Assembly (NCBI GenBank): GCA_030762175.1
Contig: CM060831.1
Location: forward strand, 145,405,501 to 145,469,500
Direction of reading: 5' to 3'
Source of the DNA: Metallyticus violacea
Taxonomy: Eukaryota > Arthropoda > Insecta > Mantodea > Metallyticidae
DNA length: 64,000 nucleotides
The notes below the pieces were generated by a model, which saw only the letters and a list, made by a program, of their open reading frames with translations, was not told where the DNA came from and made no database searches. The position numbers and the translations under genes were made by a program. Below are positions 23,995 through 34,864 of this stretch, piece by piece (the stretch's first letter is position 1; the number at the start of each line of letters is the position of its first letter).

Positions 23995-25696
23995 AAAAAA
24001 AAAAAAAAAATCTTAACATTGTGCCATGTTGCTGAGTAAGGTCCTATGACTTTTGATTGATGAGATCCAAATCGTTTCACTTCCAAATTAACAGTAAACT
24101 TGGACGCGAAAATAGAGTTTTTCAATAATACGTCTCTTTATTCATTGCCACAAAACAGATACGCTTAACAGTCAGCACTTTGAAAGTCTTGCCACTGACA
24201 AACATTGAGGAAGCCACCCAATTTCAAACAAAGTGCGAAAACAACCACTTGTCAGTTAGGCGTGATGTCAGTAACGCCTCAACGTCTGGTTCCTTAGAAC
24301 ATAGAGAATACACAGAGCTGATCATGGACCGTCTTCTTGCTGGCCCAAGAGTACGCAGAAATAAGCTGGGGAAAGCCTAAATCATCTTGGAGGAAGACAA
24401 ATCCTTGTAAATGTTTGCTGGTTCGTGAAGGTATAAGTTTAAAGCGTAACATTTTCCGGTTTGGACCTTGAGCTTCCCTCGCTAACGGAAGACCCGCAAG
24501 CTACCGCTACTACAGTAGATGCGGTTATTACGTAAGCTACGATTAACATTTATGCATTGTACATGACTGTTTCCATGCATTTTTGGCTTTAAAAGTTCAC
24601 CAATCTGGCCCTTGTTGACGAGCGGCTCCTGATGTGAGAGAACATTTTGCGCCCGCGCACACCCATTTTCTGCAGCAGCTATCTTTTCTAAGAAAAATTT
24701 ATATGCTCTTTCATACAGCCATTATGTAAAATGCTCAGTAGTTTTTGTAGTTATATATTGTTCAAATTCAAGTTCGATAACTGTAGAAATCTCTTTAAAA
24801 ATTAAGTATGGTAAATTTCAAATTTGAGCCTCTTAGCTATTATTATTAACACTGGTTTTATATTTCTCTCCATATCTAAATGTATGTGTTTTAAATACAT
24901 TTATTTTGTATATGTAGTTATTGTTACCAGCAAGTGTTGAAAGGAAAGCCCTGTATAAGCAGCGTTAGGGAAAAATGGTCACCAGTATACTCACATAACA
25001 ACTCACAATGCCTGGAGTAAACAATCGACACATCCCTGTTTGTCCCTATGACAGACAGCATTCTTCCTCGGTATAAACGTCTCTCAAAGGATACAGTGCC
25101 TCGCTTATTCAAATGCCCCATGTCGACATGGGAAAGAGGCTGTTACCAAATGTTTTGTTTGACGCTGTCTCCATTAACGAGATCAATATTGTAATCCTAT
25201 TACAATAGCTACAGCTTTTATTTCACTCTGCAGCCTGTAATAAACACATTATCAAAGCGTAGCTTTCCAACTGTGTTTTGAGAACGTTCGCTGCTTAACA
25301 TGGGGACTAATTATTATACTTTTAACTTTGTAGAAATAAATAAAACCTTACGCTTTCATTTATCAAACATTTTCTGAAACAAGATGGCATAGCAAGGAAA
25401 GCACAAAGAAGAATTTTTCTTAACGTATTTAAAATCCCTTCTTTAAAATCAACCTTTTATGCTTCTTTCCCTGCAAAGTTAAAAATATTATTAGCAGAGC
25501 CTGGAAGTTCAGGCGTTTATTTCGTATAAAATAGGCAAGCAAAAGGCACTTAAAATACTAAAAATAGGCAGTAATATAATTAAAATACACCTTTATTAAA
25601 AATGAAAAAGGAGAACACTGTCACTCATAATTAATGAAAATAGGTATTTAAGATACTTAATAATTTCTTTGTCATATTTTATTAAAGTCCTAAAAC
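23995..25696. other. Unassigned DNA, no gene seen
   Basis: No recognised gene. Near 24610-24660 'tggcccttgttgacgagcggctcc' could be an end of the hAT element on the left, not confirmed. The plus frame at 24180-24380 has no motif. Confidence 0.35.
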
Positions 25697-25867
25697 TTAC
25701 TTTTCTTGGTTACAAGCAACAACAAATTGTTTTTTCAAAGAATCATCTGTCATAGTCAGCCGCTTGTCAGAGAGAATATTTTTCATCATAGTAAAAGAAC
25801 GTTCTACTTTTATTGAAGCGATTGGGGCATATTTAAAACAAGCCATTTCGGAAAAAGCTCATACCAG

Positions 25868-26161
25868 CTATATATATTTTTTTTATTTGTTTTATTTACG
25901 GACGATCTTTAACATTCTCAGGTCATCAGCATTCCATTCAACTCAGAGCGTGAAACGGCCGACAAATTTTGCTCAGATGCCTCTTTTTTCATTCTTGAGG
26001 TTCTTTTTCGTGCCGTAAATGTACGACACGGGACCCACGGCTTTACTTCCCTTCCGAAGGAAGCTTTACGCCCGAAAAAATCCATCGATCCTGGCCGGAT
26101 TTGAACCCGCGATCTTGGGTTTAGAAGGCAAGTATGGTTACCACTACACCAACAGGACCGA
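25868..26161 (-). mobile_element. tRNA-derived SINE, family B, copy 1, with target-site duplication
   Basis: Minus-strand SINE. The tRNA-like head is at the right: on the minus strand 'gtcggtcctgttggtgtagt' (A box 'tggtgtagtggtaacc') and 'gcgggttcaaatcc' (B box). It resembles arthropod tRNA-Gly or tRNA-Val. The body has 'ttccttcggaagg', 'gtaaagccgtgggtcccg' and 'cgtgaaacggccgac' (plus strand). The tail 'gtaaataaaacaaataaaaa' is A/T-rich. 'ctcataccag' flanks it exactly at 25858-25867 and 26162-26171. It inserted into the hAT relic next to its C-terminal exon-like part. Confidence 0.93.
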
Positions 26162-26181
26162 CTCATACCAGTTACAACAGA

Positions 26182-26473
26182 TTTTTTTTTTTTTTTTGAT
26201 TGATTGATTTATTTATGGACGCTCTTTAACATCTCAGATCATCAGCGTCCCATTCAACTCAGGGCGTGAAACGGCCGACTAATTTTGCTCAGAGGCCTCT
26301 CTTTCAGGCTTGAGGTTCTTTATCGTGCCGTAAATATACGACACGGGACCCACGGCTTTACTTCCCTTCCGAAGGAAGCCATACTTAGGATTTTTACGCC
26401 CCGAAAAAATACATCGGTCCTGGCCGGGTTCGAACCCGCGATCTTGGGTTTAGGAGGCACCAGGACCGACAGG
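26182..26473 (-). mobile_element. tRNA-derived SINE, family B, copy 2, with target-site duplication
   Basis: A second minus-strand copy immediately beside the first. It is bounded by a perfect 11-bp duplication 'gttacaacaga' at 26171-26181 and 26474-26484. The T run and 'gattgattgatttatttatgg' at its left are the tail; head 'gtcggtcctgg' at the right. A few bases around the anticodon-arm equivalent are deleted. Because its duplication is independent of that of copy 1, the two are separate insertions. Confidence 0.94.
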
Positions 26474-26723
26474 GTTACAACAGAACATTTACCTTTCAGG
26501 ATATATGGAAATGTTGATCAAGACAAGGTAAAGTAGTTTTGAATAGACCTGACGAATGAGCGAAAGATGCGCAGTGGTTTGTGGTCGAGTTCATTTTCTG
26601 TTTATTGCACAGCTTCACCATTCTCATATTTCTCGGTTGCAATTGTTTGCCACATTTATGCTGAGAAGCTACCCCCACCACAAATTTCTTAGAAGTGTCT
26701 CGCGCAGATCGATACAAGGTCAT

Positions 26724-27339
26724 TCGCCAGCACTATTCAGAAATACAGTACTTTCCTCATTTTCTCTTTTCCTGGTATTCGTAAGGTTCCTTTAATTAAT
26801 GAAGGTTCTGCTATTTAAAGAGTTTATGTGAATAGGTTGAGGAGAAAGTTTTTGACTGCTTGAAAAGAAATAAATACATAACAAGAATTTAAATAGCTAT
26901 TTTTGTGAGGTGAGTATACATTTAATTTTATAGTTTTTTCACTTTGATATATTTAAATTGTTTTTGTGATTTTTAAAATTCGTAAATAATCGCAAAAAAA
27001 TCTATAACGATCCAAAACAGGCAAATGTTTTAAAATGTTAAAATAGGCAACAGATGCCAAAATATATAGGTAAAAAAATGCAAATTAATAACTGGTTCCT
27101 GCCTACCCAAAATGTACAGAAACATGTTCATGTCTGACTCTTAAATATATCCACCTAAATAGAAAAGGCATTTTGCTTAACTTCCGGGTTTCGAATATTA
27201 AAAATCTCACTTTAAATAAACTAAACCTAATATTGTGGGTAACCATAAAACCTGTGCATAAATAGTCCAAGGTTTCGAGTTGTCTCTTAGGGATAATATA
27301 TATATATGGTCTTGGAGTATAATACAAGTACATTCGATG
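26724..27339. other. Unassigned AT-rich DNA
   Basis: No gene or repeat recognised apart from a short (TA)n near 27296-27308. Confidence 0.4.
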
Positions 27340-27545
27340 GGAGTCGGTTCTGATGATAGACGCAAGGTCAATGGATTTTAGGGCGTAAAAATCCTAAAAA
27401 TGAATCCCTTCGGAAGGGAAGAAAAGCTGTGAACCTCGTATCGTAAATTTACAGCATGTAAATAACTTCCAGTCTGAAAGAAGAGGCTTCTAAGCAAAAT
27501 TTATCTTCCGTTTCAGGCCACGAATTAAAATAAATCAAATAAATA
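27340..27545 (+). mobile_element. SINE family B, copy 3 (degraded head)
   Basis: The body matches family B in plus orientation: 'gggcgtaaaaatcctaa', 'cccttcggaagggaag', 'tctgaaagaagaggcttct', 'caaaatttatc'. Ends in 'aaataaatcaaataaatac'. The tRNA-like head has lost both boxes ('gagtcggttctgatgatag'). Confidence 0.8.
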
Positions 27546-27959
27546 CAATAAAACTCATATGAGAGAGATTCGCGACTATTGTGGGGAAGAGCACGGTATC
27601 TCAGATGGTAAGAACGTCGGCACGAATTTTTCATATGTGACTCTAATGTGACTCTAATTTCACAACAAATAGAGTTTACACAATATCTAGATATTATAAT
27701 ATATCGATGGAAATATGAGATAATATGCACAACTTACTTTTTTCACCTTATTTGTGTGTTTTAGGTTTACACTTGTTTCATCGGTCGTAATTAAACGACA
27801 CAATCAAGCAGAGCCATCTTTATTTGGCGAAGAAAAAATACCTGTTCTATAATGATAGCACGCAAGAGCACAGCTTTTTAAACTTTTTTTTAATTAGTAT
27901 TTAGCCCGTCAAAAAAAAAAATATATATATTGGACTTGGTATAAAATCTTTACTCATTG
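27546..27959. other. Unassigned AT-rich DNA
   Basis: No gene. At 27585-27625 'gagcacggtatctcagatggtaagaacgtcgg' looks like a tRNA A-box arm, but no B box follows. Confidence 0.35.
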
Positions 27960-28145
27960 CTCTGTATATTTGGCTCCCTTAGACTACTTTCTGTTCCCCA
28001 ACATGAAGAAATGGCTAGCAGAAGAGAAATCCGTATGAAATTAAGAAGTTGTCGCAAATATGTATTTGGCAGAGACAAGGACATCGCATTTTATGGATGG
28101 GATAAACTATTTGGAAAATCCCTGAAATAAGACTATACTGGACTT
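27960..28145 (+). pseudogene. Mariner transposase, C-terminal fragment
   Basis: A short plus-strand piece reads LPLDYFLFPNMKKWLAEEK, followed by stops and then a degraded DGINYLE-type ending. DYFLFPNMKKWL is the segment just after the third catalytic aspartate in SETMAR-type mariners, and DGI-x-x-L the final block. Nothing upstream of the YSPD position is present, so this is only the last 60 or so codons of a family distinct from the D34D copies in this window. Confidence 0.7.
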
Positions 28146-28329
28146 GAAAATTTTTCCTTCGCGGGACCGCTTCACATGCATTTTGCCGCAGTTGGCCGAG
28201 CTTTCCAGTTCTCATCTCGTTCAAAACCGGCCGGGGAGCAGGGGGGAGGTCAGTGCGAACGTACGGACCTATTCTTTAGCGTTGTGTGACAGTGTGTTAA
28301 GTATTCATTAGGCAGCGTAAGACAGTGTA

Positions 28330-28980
28330 TTAATTTCGTGCGTACAGAATCAGCTCGTGATGTATGGAAATTGATTCAATAGAGGTTCCCTTATATTTAG
28401 TTTCCAAGTAGAAGCTCGATTCACAATTTGGTGAAACGGGAAGTGTTCTTAACAAAAAAAAGTGTACACAATACATACAGTACTCACAAAAGAAACGTTA
28501 TGGAATTGTTCTGGAACGCTCCCACAAAAAATTACTTCAACGTCTTTCTCAGCAAATAGGAATTTCTTATTCTCTGTTTGAAAGGCTATAACGTTACTGA
28601 AGTTAAAACCCTGTAAGAGCATGAATTCAAACCGGGTGACCCTGCCTCCAGGAGTAGATTCCGTGAATGGATTGAATATTATGTATGACGGAGATATGTT
28701 CTTTGCATATGACTCTTGCCATCTAAGTGAGTATGATTTAACACCTGGCGATTTTTATCTCTGGGAAAAGGGGGAAGGTATTAAAGGAAAAAGTGTACAA
28801 ATCAAATGCAAACGCTTTAGATAATCTGCAAAATAACATTCGTGAAGAAAAATAATTTCATAAGGCGATGCCAGAAATGTATGGCATTTCCAGTACCTTC
28901 TTGCTTGATAATGTGCCTTTTAAATGTAATAAGCGTTAGCGACAATCATAACAATCATTTCTGACTCAGTTCACAGCGGT
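28330..28980 (+). pseudogene. Mariner-like (DUF4817-type) transposase, internally deleted
   Basis: Pieces in order on the plus strand: a degraded FPSRSSIHNLVKR with FGETGSVLNKK (about 28405-28465, first HTH and hinge), LERSHKKLLQRLSQQIGISYS (about 28510-28580, second HTH), and FKPGDPASRSRFREWIEYY (about 28626-28680). Then DLTPGDFYLWE (about 28736) and KSNANALDNLQNNIREE (about 28800-28850) follow. The whole block carrying the first two catalytic aspartates is missing; REWIEYY is joined almost directly to the third-aspartate region. Frame changes occur at least three times. The same pattern, HTH plus C-terminal tail without the core, is seen at 33973-34501 and 46455-47170. Confidence 0.8.
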
Positions 28981-29021
28981 ACGGGCTTGAACCGACCGAC
29001 CAGCCGTTCCCCTTGTTGATT

Positions 29022-29308
29022 TGGTTTATTTACGAACGCTCTTTAACATCTCAGGTCATCAGCGTTCCATTCAATTCAGGGCGCAAAACGGCCGATAAAT
29101 TTTGCCCAGAGGCCTCTTCTTTCAGACTTGAGGTTCTTTTTCGTGCCGTAAATGTGCAACTTGGGACCCACGGCTTTTACTTCCCTTCCGAAAAAAGCCA
29201 CACTTAGGATTTTTACGCCCAAAATTTCCATCGATCCTGGCCGGGTTCGAACCCGCGGTGTTGGGTTTAGGAGGCAAATATGGTTACCACTACACCACCA
29301 AGACCGAC
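29022..29308 (-). mobile_element. SINE family B, copy 4
   Basis: Minus-strand copy with a good head (minus 'gtcggtcttggtggtgtagt', B box 'gcgggttcgaacccgg') and full body. 'cagccgtt' occurs at both sides (28991-28998 and 29313-29320), a likely target-site duplication. Confidence 0.9.
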
Positions 29309-31384
29309 AGAGCAGCCGTTGCGTGTAGGGCGGTTCTGTGAACGAAAAATCATTCAAAAGGTTACAAAGGAAACTGTGCTGAGAAATGCGCTTGAGTTTT
29401 ATACAACATTTCGCTAGCTTTATGCAGTTTTTCTATACTATCTGTTTTATATATATTTAAGCTGTACATTGGTACTTCATTTGTGTGCTACAAGATATTT
29501 TTGTAATATAGCGTAGTACGGTAGTAAAGATGTTTCGGAACAAACGAACGTGTTGCAATGGACAACAAAACAGACAAGTTGACATTTTCTTGGACTATTG
29601 TCGTATAACAGAGTTCAGAGGACAGTAAGCGGCGAAGGATAGGGGACAACATAGATTAATAAAGAGCATTTGTGGGATGCTGTGTGGAATTTTAAAGCTG
29701 AAATATTTAAGTTACTTACAAATCAATCATACAACACTTTCTAACATGTCATAACGGAAGAATAGGCAAAGCTTATGTATAAATTAAAATACTGTTTCTA
29801 CACTAACGAACAACTGCATAGCTCGATGCTACGCATAGTATTTTTCCATTTTACGATCAGAAGCTCCACTGACGCACAAAAGTTCTCGCGAACCACGTGA
29901 CCTCCATCAGGCTTTCATTGTTGCCGCTTCCCCCACTCTTTTTCCTTCTTTCTTTCTTTCCTGCTATCCGCGTGTAAATTGCTCTATTGACCGCTGGAAG
30001 AAAGCCATGCATTTTTCATAAAAGCAGAACCCATTACGATTACAAGGGTCAATTTTCCCCTCATCTTTCTGAAAGAACTTGTATTTACAGTTAGGGTGTT
30101 GAGATACAGCACACAGCTGTTTCGCCTCGTGATCGGATTCAGTTTTGAAATACGAGGCTCGGGTTTAAAAAAAAAAGGCGTGCGATTTTCCACCTAATCG
30201 CCCTACCAGGTCCAGATGCTTAATGTGGCTGGAAAGGCAAGAGGTTTTTATGAACCTCTTAGAAAACAATGCAACCTCTCTACAGAGTGTCGCGAAATGG
30301 CGGTACCCATATTCTGATTTCCGCGCACTAGTCATTTGTTTAAAAGCTATGGCACCCTCGCATAGAACCATTTACCAGTGCATCAGTACGTTCTTCATAT
30401 GCTTTTCTTTCTCCTTTGCCCTTTTCTCAAAAACTACTCAATAAGGAGGGTAACACAACAAAGTTACGTAACAAAGTTGGGGGAATAACTAAATTACTAA
30501 ATAGTTTTCTTTTTAATTACTTTGATGTTCGTCAAGACTGCTAATATGCAGTAAAAAACCCCTTTTCATAATTTTCAGGGAACTGTTTGAAAAAATTAAA
30601 GTGTAAACAGTAGGAAACGTTACAAAAACACTAAAAATAATTAAATTCTAGATTCATAACAAAGTTAAATAACTACAAATAAATTAATTCACAGTTATTT
30701 ACAAGTACACCCATATATTTCAAAGTATGCAAAATTAGCTCACAAAATGAATATCTCGCCATTCCTCACCACTACCGCATTGTTCAAAAAATATTACTCA
30801 CATTTCCCGATCATGTTAAAATCCCGCTCGCAACTGACTGGAAGAGCAAATGGCGCCGCGGGAGATGCATGGGGAATCTTAGCGATTGGAAGGGGTAGCG
30901 TACCAGGAATTGGGGCCAGAAATCAAGAAATGAAGAAAAGAAAGGCAATAAAAGATGCTGCAAATTCAGTTAACTGTTTCAAACTAAACCCCTCAATGAT
31001 CTTGGAATCCAAAAACTATCCATTGAAGTGTGGGTGGAAAAGAATAGAGAATCTTGGGCATTAGTCTGCAACCGAGAAAAATAAGAATGCAGAAAACTCT
31101 GAAAGAAAACGAAAATCTTAGTTTAAACTTCCCTGGAACAACACTCTGGTAGCACAACCTACATTAATCTCCCTTGGGATTTTATGGCATAATTACATTT
31201 GTAAGTGCATTAGATGTTCCATAAGTGCAAATTTTAATCTAAATTTTGTATTAAATATTGTGTTATTCAATATAGAGTTTGAGCTCTCTAAACTACGGTT
31301 GATATTTTTTCCGGGTCACTCGATATTTAGCTATTATGTAAATGCCGTATGAATTAAATTTTTCTAAGTTCCTCATAACTCATA
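29309..31384. other. Unassigned DNA, no gene seen
   Basis: About 2 kb without a recognised gene. Short frames at 30165-30444 and 30747-31064 carry no motif I can name. The right edge is the TA used by mariner copy 4. Confidence 0.4.
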
Positions 31385-32658
31385 CGAGGGTGGATCCATA
31401 AGTTTCCGGCCTCACCGATAAGGATTGTCGCCTTCACAAAATCCTTATCTGAAGTCATAGCTTATCTATTAAATACTTACAGTTGTAACTTTCGCCCCGC
31501 TGTTTTCAGTTGTTCAGATATAGCTGCATAAAGACGACTATGTGTAGCAGATTGTGTCATGTTCAAAATGGAGTTTCGAGTTGTAATTAAGTTCTTCACA
31601 AAAGAAGGACTTACACCAAATGAAATTAAACAGCGATTGAACGATTGGCGTATATGGGGAAGCATCCCCCTCATATTCTACCTTAAAAAAATGGACCAAA
31701 CTTTTTCGAATGGGTCGAAAAAGCATTGAAGATGAAGAGCGTGCAGGTCGGCCCATGAAGGTGCTCACTCCTGAAAACATCGCTCTTGTGGAAGGAGAAA
31801 TTATGGAAGGCCGGTGACTTAAAGTTACAGAAAAAGCAGCAAGGTTGGGCCTTTCTTAAACAATAGTCTTCGAATTATTCATGAACATTTAAACATGAAT
31901 AAAGCTAGTGAAAAATGGGTGCCTAGACTTCTTTCCTCAGTCCAAAAGCAGCGAGTCATCTGTTGTCAGGCATTTTTGGAGCTCTGCCGTGGCAATGAGA
32001 GAGAAATTCTGTAAACCATTGTTACAGGAGATGAAACCATGATCCTCTACTATGATTCCTTGTCCAAAAGAGAATCAATGGAGTGGCGTAACCTGGCGAA
32101 GCACCGCATTTAAAGGCCAAGGTCACTCAGTCATCCAACAAGATCATGGTCACAATCTTTTGGGACTGTGAAGGAATACTCTTCATTGACTTCAAGGAGA
32201 GAAACACCACAGTAAATGGAGAGTACTATGCTGGTCTACTGCACAGACTACGTGCTTCCATCAAAGAGAAAAGGCGAGGAAAGCTGAATGGTAGTGTGCG
32301 CCTTCTTCACGACAACGCGCCTATGCACATAACTCTAGTTGCAAAGGAAGCCGTGAAGAAAATTGGCTTCAAGGAGATCGACCATCCACCCTATAGCCCA
32401 GATATAGCTCCCAGTGACTATTTCCTCTTCTCAACACTCAAGAAGGACCTTCGAGGAAGGAATTTTAGTGTGACGGAGAAGTGATGGGTGCTGTTTATGC
32501 CCATTTTGCAAAAAATACTTCTGACTATTGAAATGTTAATTGAAAGATGTAAGAAGTGCTTTGCAATAAAAGTTAACTATATTGAAAAGTTAAATATAGA
32601 TTTTGTCTTTACCATACCTAGAAAATGGTTAGACCGGAAACTAATGAACTTACCCTTA
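31385..32658 (+). mobile_element. D34D mariner, copy 4 (best preserved)
   Basis: TA at 31383-31384 and 32659-32660 flank a 1274-bp element with both terminal repeats (left 'cgagggtggatccataag'; right end slightly mutated). The transposase begins MEFRVVIKFFTKEGLTPNEI at 31570. Stops and shifts follow in the HTH region (a TGA in 'ggccggtgactt' near 31815). The frame 32146-32484 is clean for 112 codons: FWDCEGILFIDFKERN, VNGEYYAGLLHRLR, LLHDNAPMHITLVAKEAVKK, HPPYSPDIAPSDYFLF, LKKDLRGRNFSVTEK. From the D of HDNAP to the D of PSDY there are 34 residues, the D34D signature. The first aspartate is in TGDETMILYYDS at about 32030. All three catalytic aspartates survive, but the frame does not. Confidence 0.96.
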
Positions 32659-33334
32659 TACTTACTTCTTTTGTTTGATTAAATAAACTTCTATTAGGTA
32701 ACTGTGAATTAAACTGGTTGTGGCACACAATAAATGTACAACCAGAAAATAATACTTTAACAATCTGACCTATATAACTGATATACATTTTTGCACTAAT
32801 TAAATAACATCTAAATTTTATTTTTATATGCCTACGAAAAAAATAATAAAATTAAAGAGTTCGTTGGGTAATAACTTACAAAAAATAAAAGTTGAAAATC
32901 TTACGAGAATAGCTCGTCAGTTGTTATTCGTAACATAAAGCAAAACACTTGGGCTAATGAAACAATCTCGCATCTCAAGGTAGTTATACAAAATACACAG
33001 TGTAGCAGCGTTGAAGAGTTTCGCTGCTCTTAGAAAAAGTCCTTTCTATGCACCCCAAGTGACTCATTTGCCTTCACCGCTTCGTCATCCGAAAAATGAG
33101 CAACTTGAGGGAAATGGAATACCATGGAAACATCTCAAGTACCGTCACTGCGATGGTAAAGCTGGAGATGCCAGGAATTGCGAAATTGGAAAATTTGCCC
33201 TGCTATCAGTAAATGGGTTAAGTTGCTTCACCACTTATCGCGTATTTTGCGAGGTTTGTTTGGAATGTTTGTCGAAAGTAAGTAAACACTTTAATTACAA
33301 ACAATATTGGCAAAAATCCTTAAATACCGTGCGA
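32659..33334. other. Unassigned DNA with one orphan ORF
   Basis: A plus-strand frame of 165 codons begins here (33011-33508) and runs into the 33335 repeat, so it is probably not a gene. Its C-x-x-C pair (CEVCLEC) alone does not allow a family call. Confidence 0.4.
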
Positions 33335-33720
33335 CCAGTGATGCCTTTCCCCGCGGCATGGGGGTTTTCCTATGAACGAGCCCCCACTCGTTGGCTGCGC
33401 CGTGGAGGGGGTAGCAAGCCTTTTGCTTACTTTTTGACCTTGCCCACTGTCATATTTATGGCGCGGCTGTTCCGGGTTGTGTGTTGTGTTGTTTGTTTCT
33501 TAATTTGATAGTATACATAAAGTTTATTATGTCTCGTGTGTTTACAACGGCACAGCGTGTGTTTAGGTACGATCCATATGTGTTAACCCAGTAATGAAAA
33601 AACATAGGATCAGTTTTTTTGAGCACACAGCTGATTCTGTTACATTCTTGATGTCCATACTAACCCATTTTTTTTTTCCAGAGAATTAACCGACAGGGAT
33701 GATCATGCAATTTTTCCAAC
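33335..33720 (+). mobile_element. 5' part of a mariner-like element (sister of 46455-47170)
   Basis: About 330 bases match 46455-46785 with indels. Shared landmarks: 'ggttttcctatgaacgagcc', 'gcggctgttc', 'gtgtgttgtgttgtttgtt', 'gtgtttacaacggcacag' and 'tgtgttaacccagt'. The stretch 'atgtctcgtgtgtttacaac' encodes MSRVFTTAQRVFRYDPYVL, resembling the start of DUF4817-type transposases, and 'caacaggactcttcc' encodes a QQDS, matching the second-aspartate block. The intervening HTH is deleted in both copies, indicating that the deletion preceded their dispersal. Confidence 0.65.
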
Positions 33721-33972
33721 AGGACTCTTCCATTAATCACACAATGATAAGGTGCATTATCGCATTTAGTTAAAATGACGTATAAATAGTGAATCTTGCT
33801 TAATTGCGTTAACACCGAGAGTGCCAAAAAATGTATACGCACTTTCACAGTAGATAGCTATTTAATATATTTCAAAGTTGAACCGAAAAACAACAGTAAT
33901 GTGTAGTATGATGTTCTGTAAACAGATGTGACTCACATTATGTTATGCCAGAGTTGCTACAACAAAATGGAA

Positions 33973-34501
33973 CCAAGATTATAATTTGAACAGCGAAAAG
34001 CAATTTTGAAGAGGAAAACCGAGAATGTTGTTGAAGTTCAAAGGCATTAGAGACGTGTGTACAGAACAGAACCGCCAACATGAGTAACAATTGCACCCAT
34101 TCGAGACTCGTGGTACCGAATGCGATGATCACAAGGGCAAATCTGCGAAACCTCGCACAGCAACAAGCCCCGCGTCCTCGGCTATGGTTTTGGAACCTTT
34201 TGAGCACTCACCGCAAAAACCTACAAAGCAATGTGCACGTGAGACTGGGATTAGCAGAACCAGCGTACGTCACATTATTAAAACAGCATAGAAGAACTAC
34301 GTTGGACTTCTACCTATGGGAATCTCTTAAGGATGTTGTATACCGTAGAAAACCAGCTACACTGGCAGCACTTCGGGAAGAAATTGAAACGGCATGTGCT
34401 GCAATAGCTGAGGACACTTTCGCAAACGTTGCTCAATCAGTAGTTCAACGTACTCAGAAGTGTATCGACGCCGATGGTAGGCATTTTGAGCAACTGTTGT
34501 A
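33973..34501 (+). pseudogene. Mariner-like (DUF4817-type) transposase, internally deleted
   Basis: Frame pieces in order: FEQRKAILKRKTENVVEVQR (about 33987-34047), RRVYRTEPPT, then IAPIRDSWYRMR. A frame change leads to KGKSAKPRTATSPASSAMVL and FEHSPQKPTKQCARETGISR with TSVRHIIK (to about 34290), the second HTH. Directly after, LDFYLWESLKDVVYRRKPAT and LAALREEIETACAAIAEDTF, ending RCIDADGRHFEQLL-type residues and TAA at 34501. The segment with the first two catalytic aspartates is deleted; only the residue near LDFYLW marks the third. The C-terminal frame of roughly 65 codons is otherwise clean, suggesting a fairly recent copy. Confidence 0.85.
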
Positions 34502-34864
34502 ACTGTAGAAGTCTAAGAAGGTTAGTGCTTTCCTGTTTGTGTGAATTCAGTTTTGTTATGTTAATGCAGTTTTTTTCTGTGCTTGAAGTGTGTATACATT
34601 TTTGGCACCTCTATATACTTTTTATAAGTTAAGTTTATTATTATTGTTGTGTTGAAGTTTATGTTAACCGTAGTTTTTACTTTATCAGCTTTCCCTCATG
34701 TAATAAGTAGTCTAAAACAAAACAGAGATTTGATATAATTGTGGGTACTGTTGTTTGCGAACAGATCTTTTTTTTTTTTTAATATACTAGAAGACATGGA
34801 GGTTGAACGAAAGTTTGTAGGATTGAAACTGCTGAAGTCTAAGGAGACATTCAAAAGAGGAATG

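Larger units (their letters stand above)
25697..26723 (-). pseudogene. hAT transposase relic (CGBP1-like) with intact C-terminal dimerisation motif, interrupted by two SINEs
   Basis: On the minus strand 25850-25697 is an uninterrupted frame ending in TAA. It contains MACFKYAPIASIKVERSF, then NILSDKRLTMTDDSLKK and FVVACN, the hATC dimerisation region (the A-S-x-x-x-E-R-x-F core is typical). Upstream, after two SINE insertions, a frame at 26723-26496 contains CGKQLQPRNMRMVKLCNKQ, which looks like the end of a BED-type zinc finger as in CGBP1-like hAT relatives. The middle DDE part between these pieces is absent, so the remnant cannot transpose. Its good C-terminal state may reflect youth or chance. 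A match to CGBP1-type proteins is from memory of the family. Confidence 0.65.
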
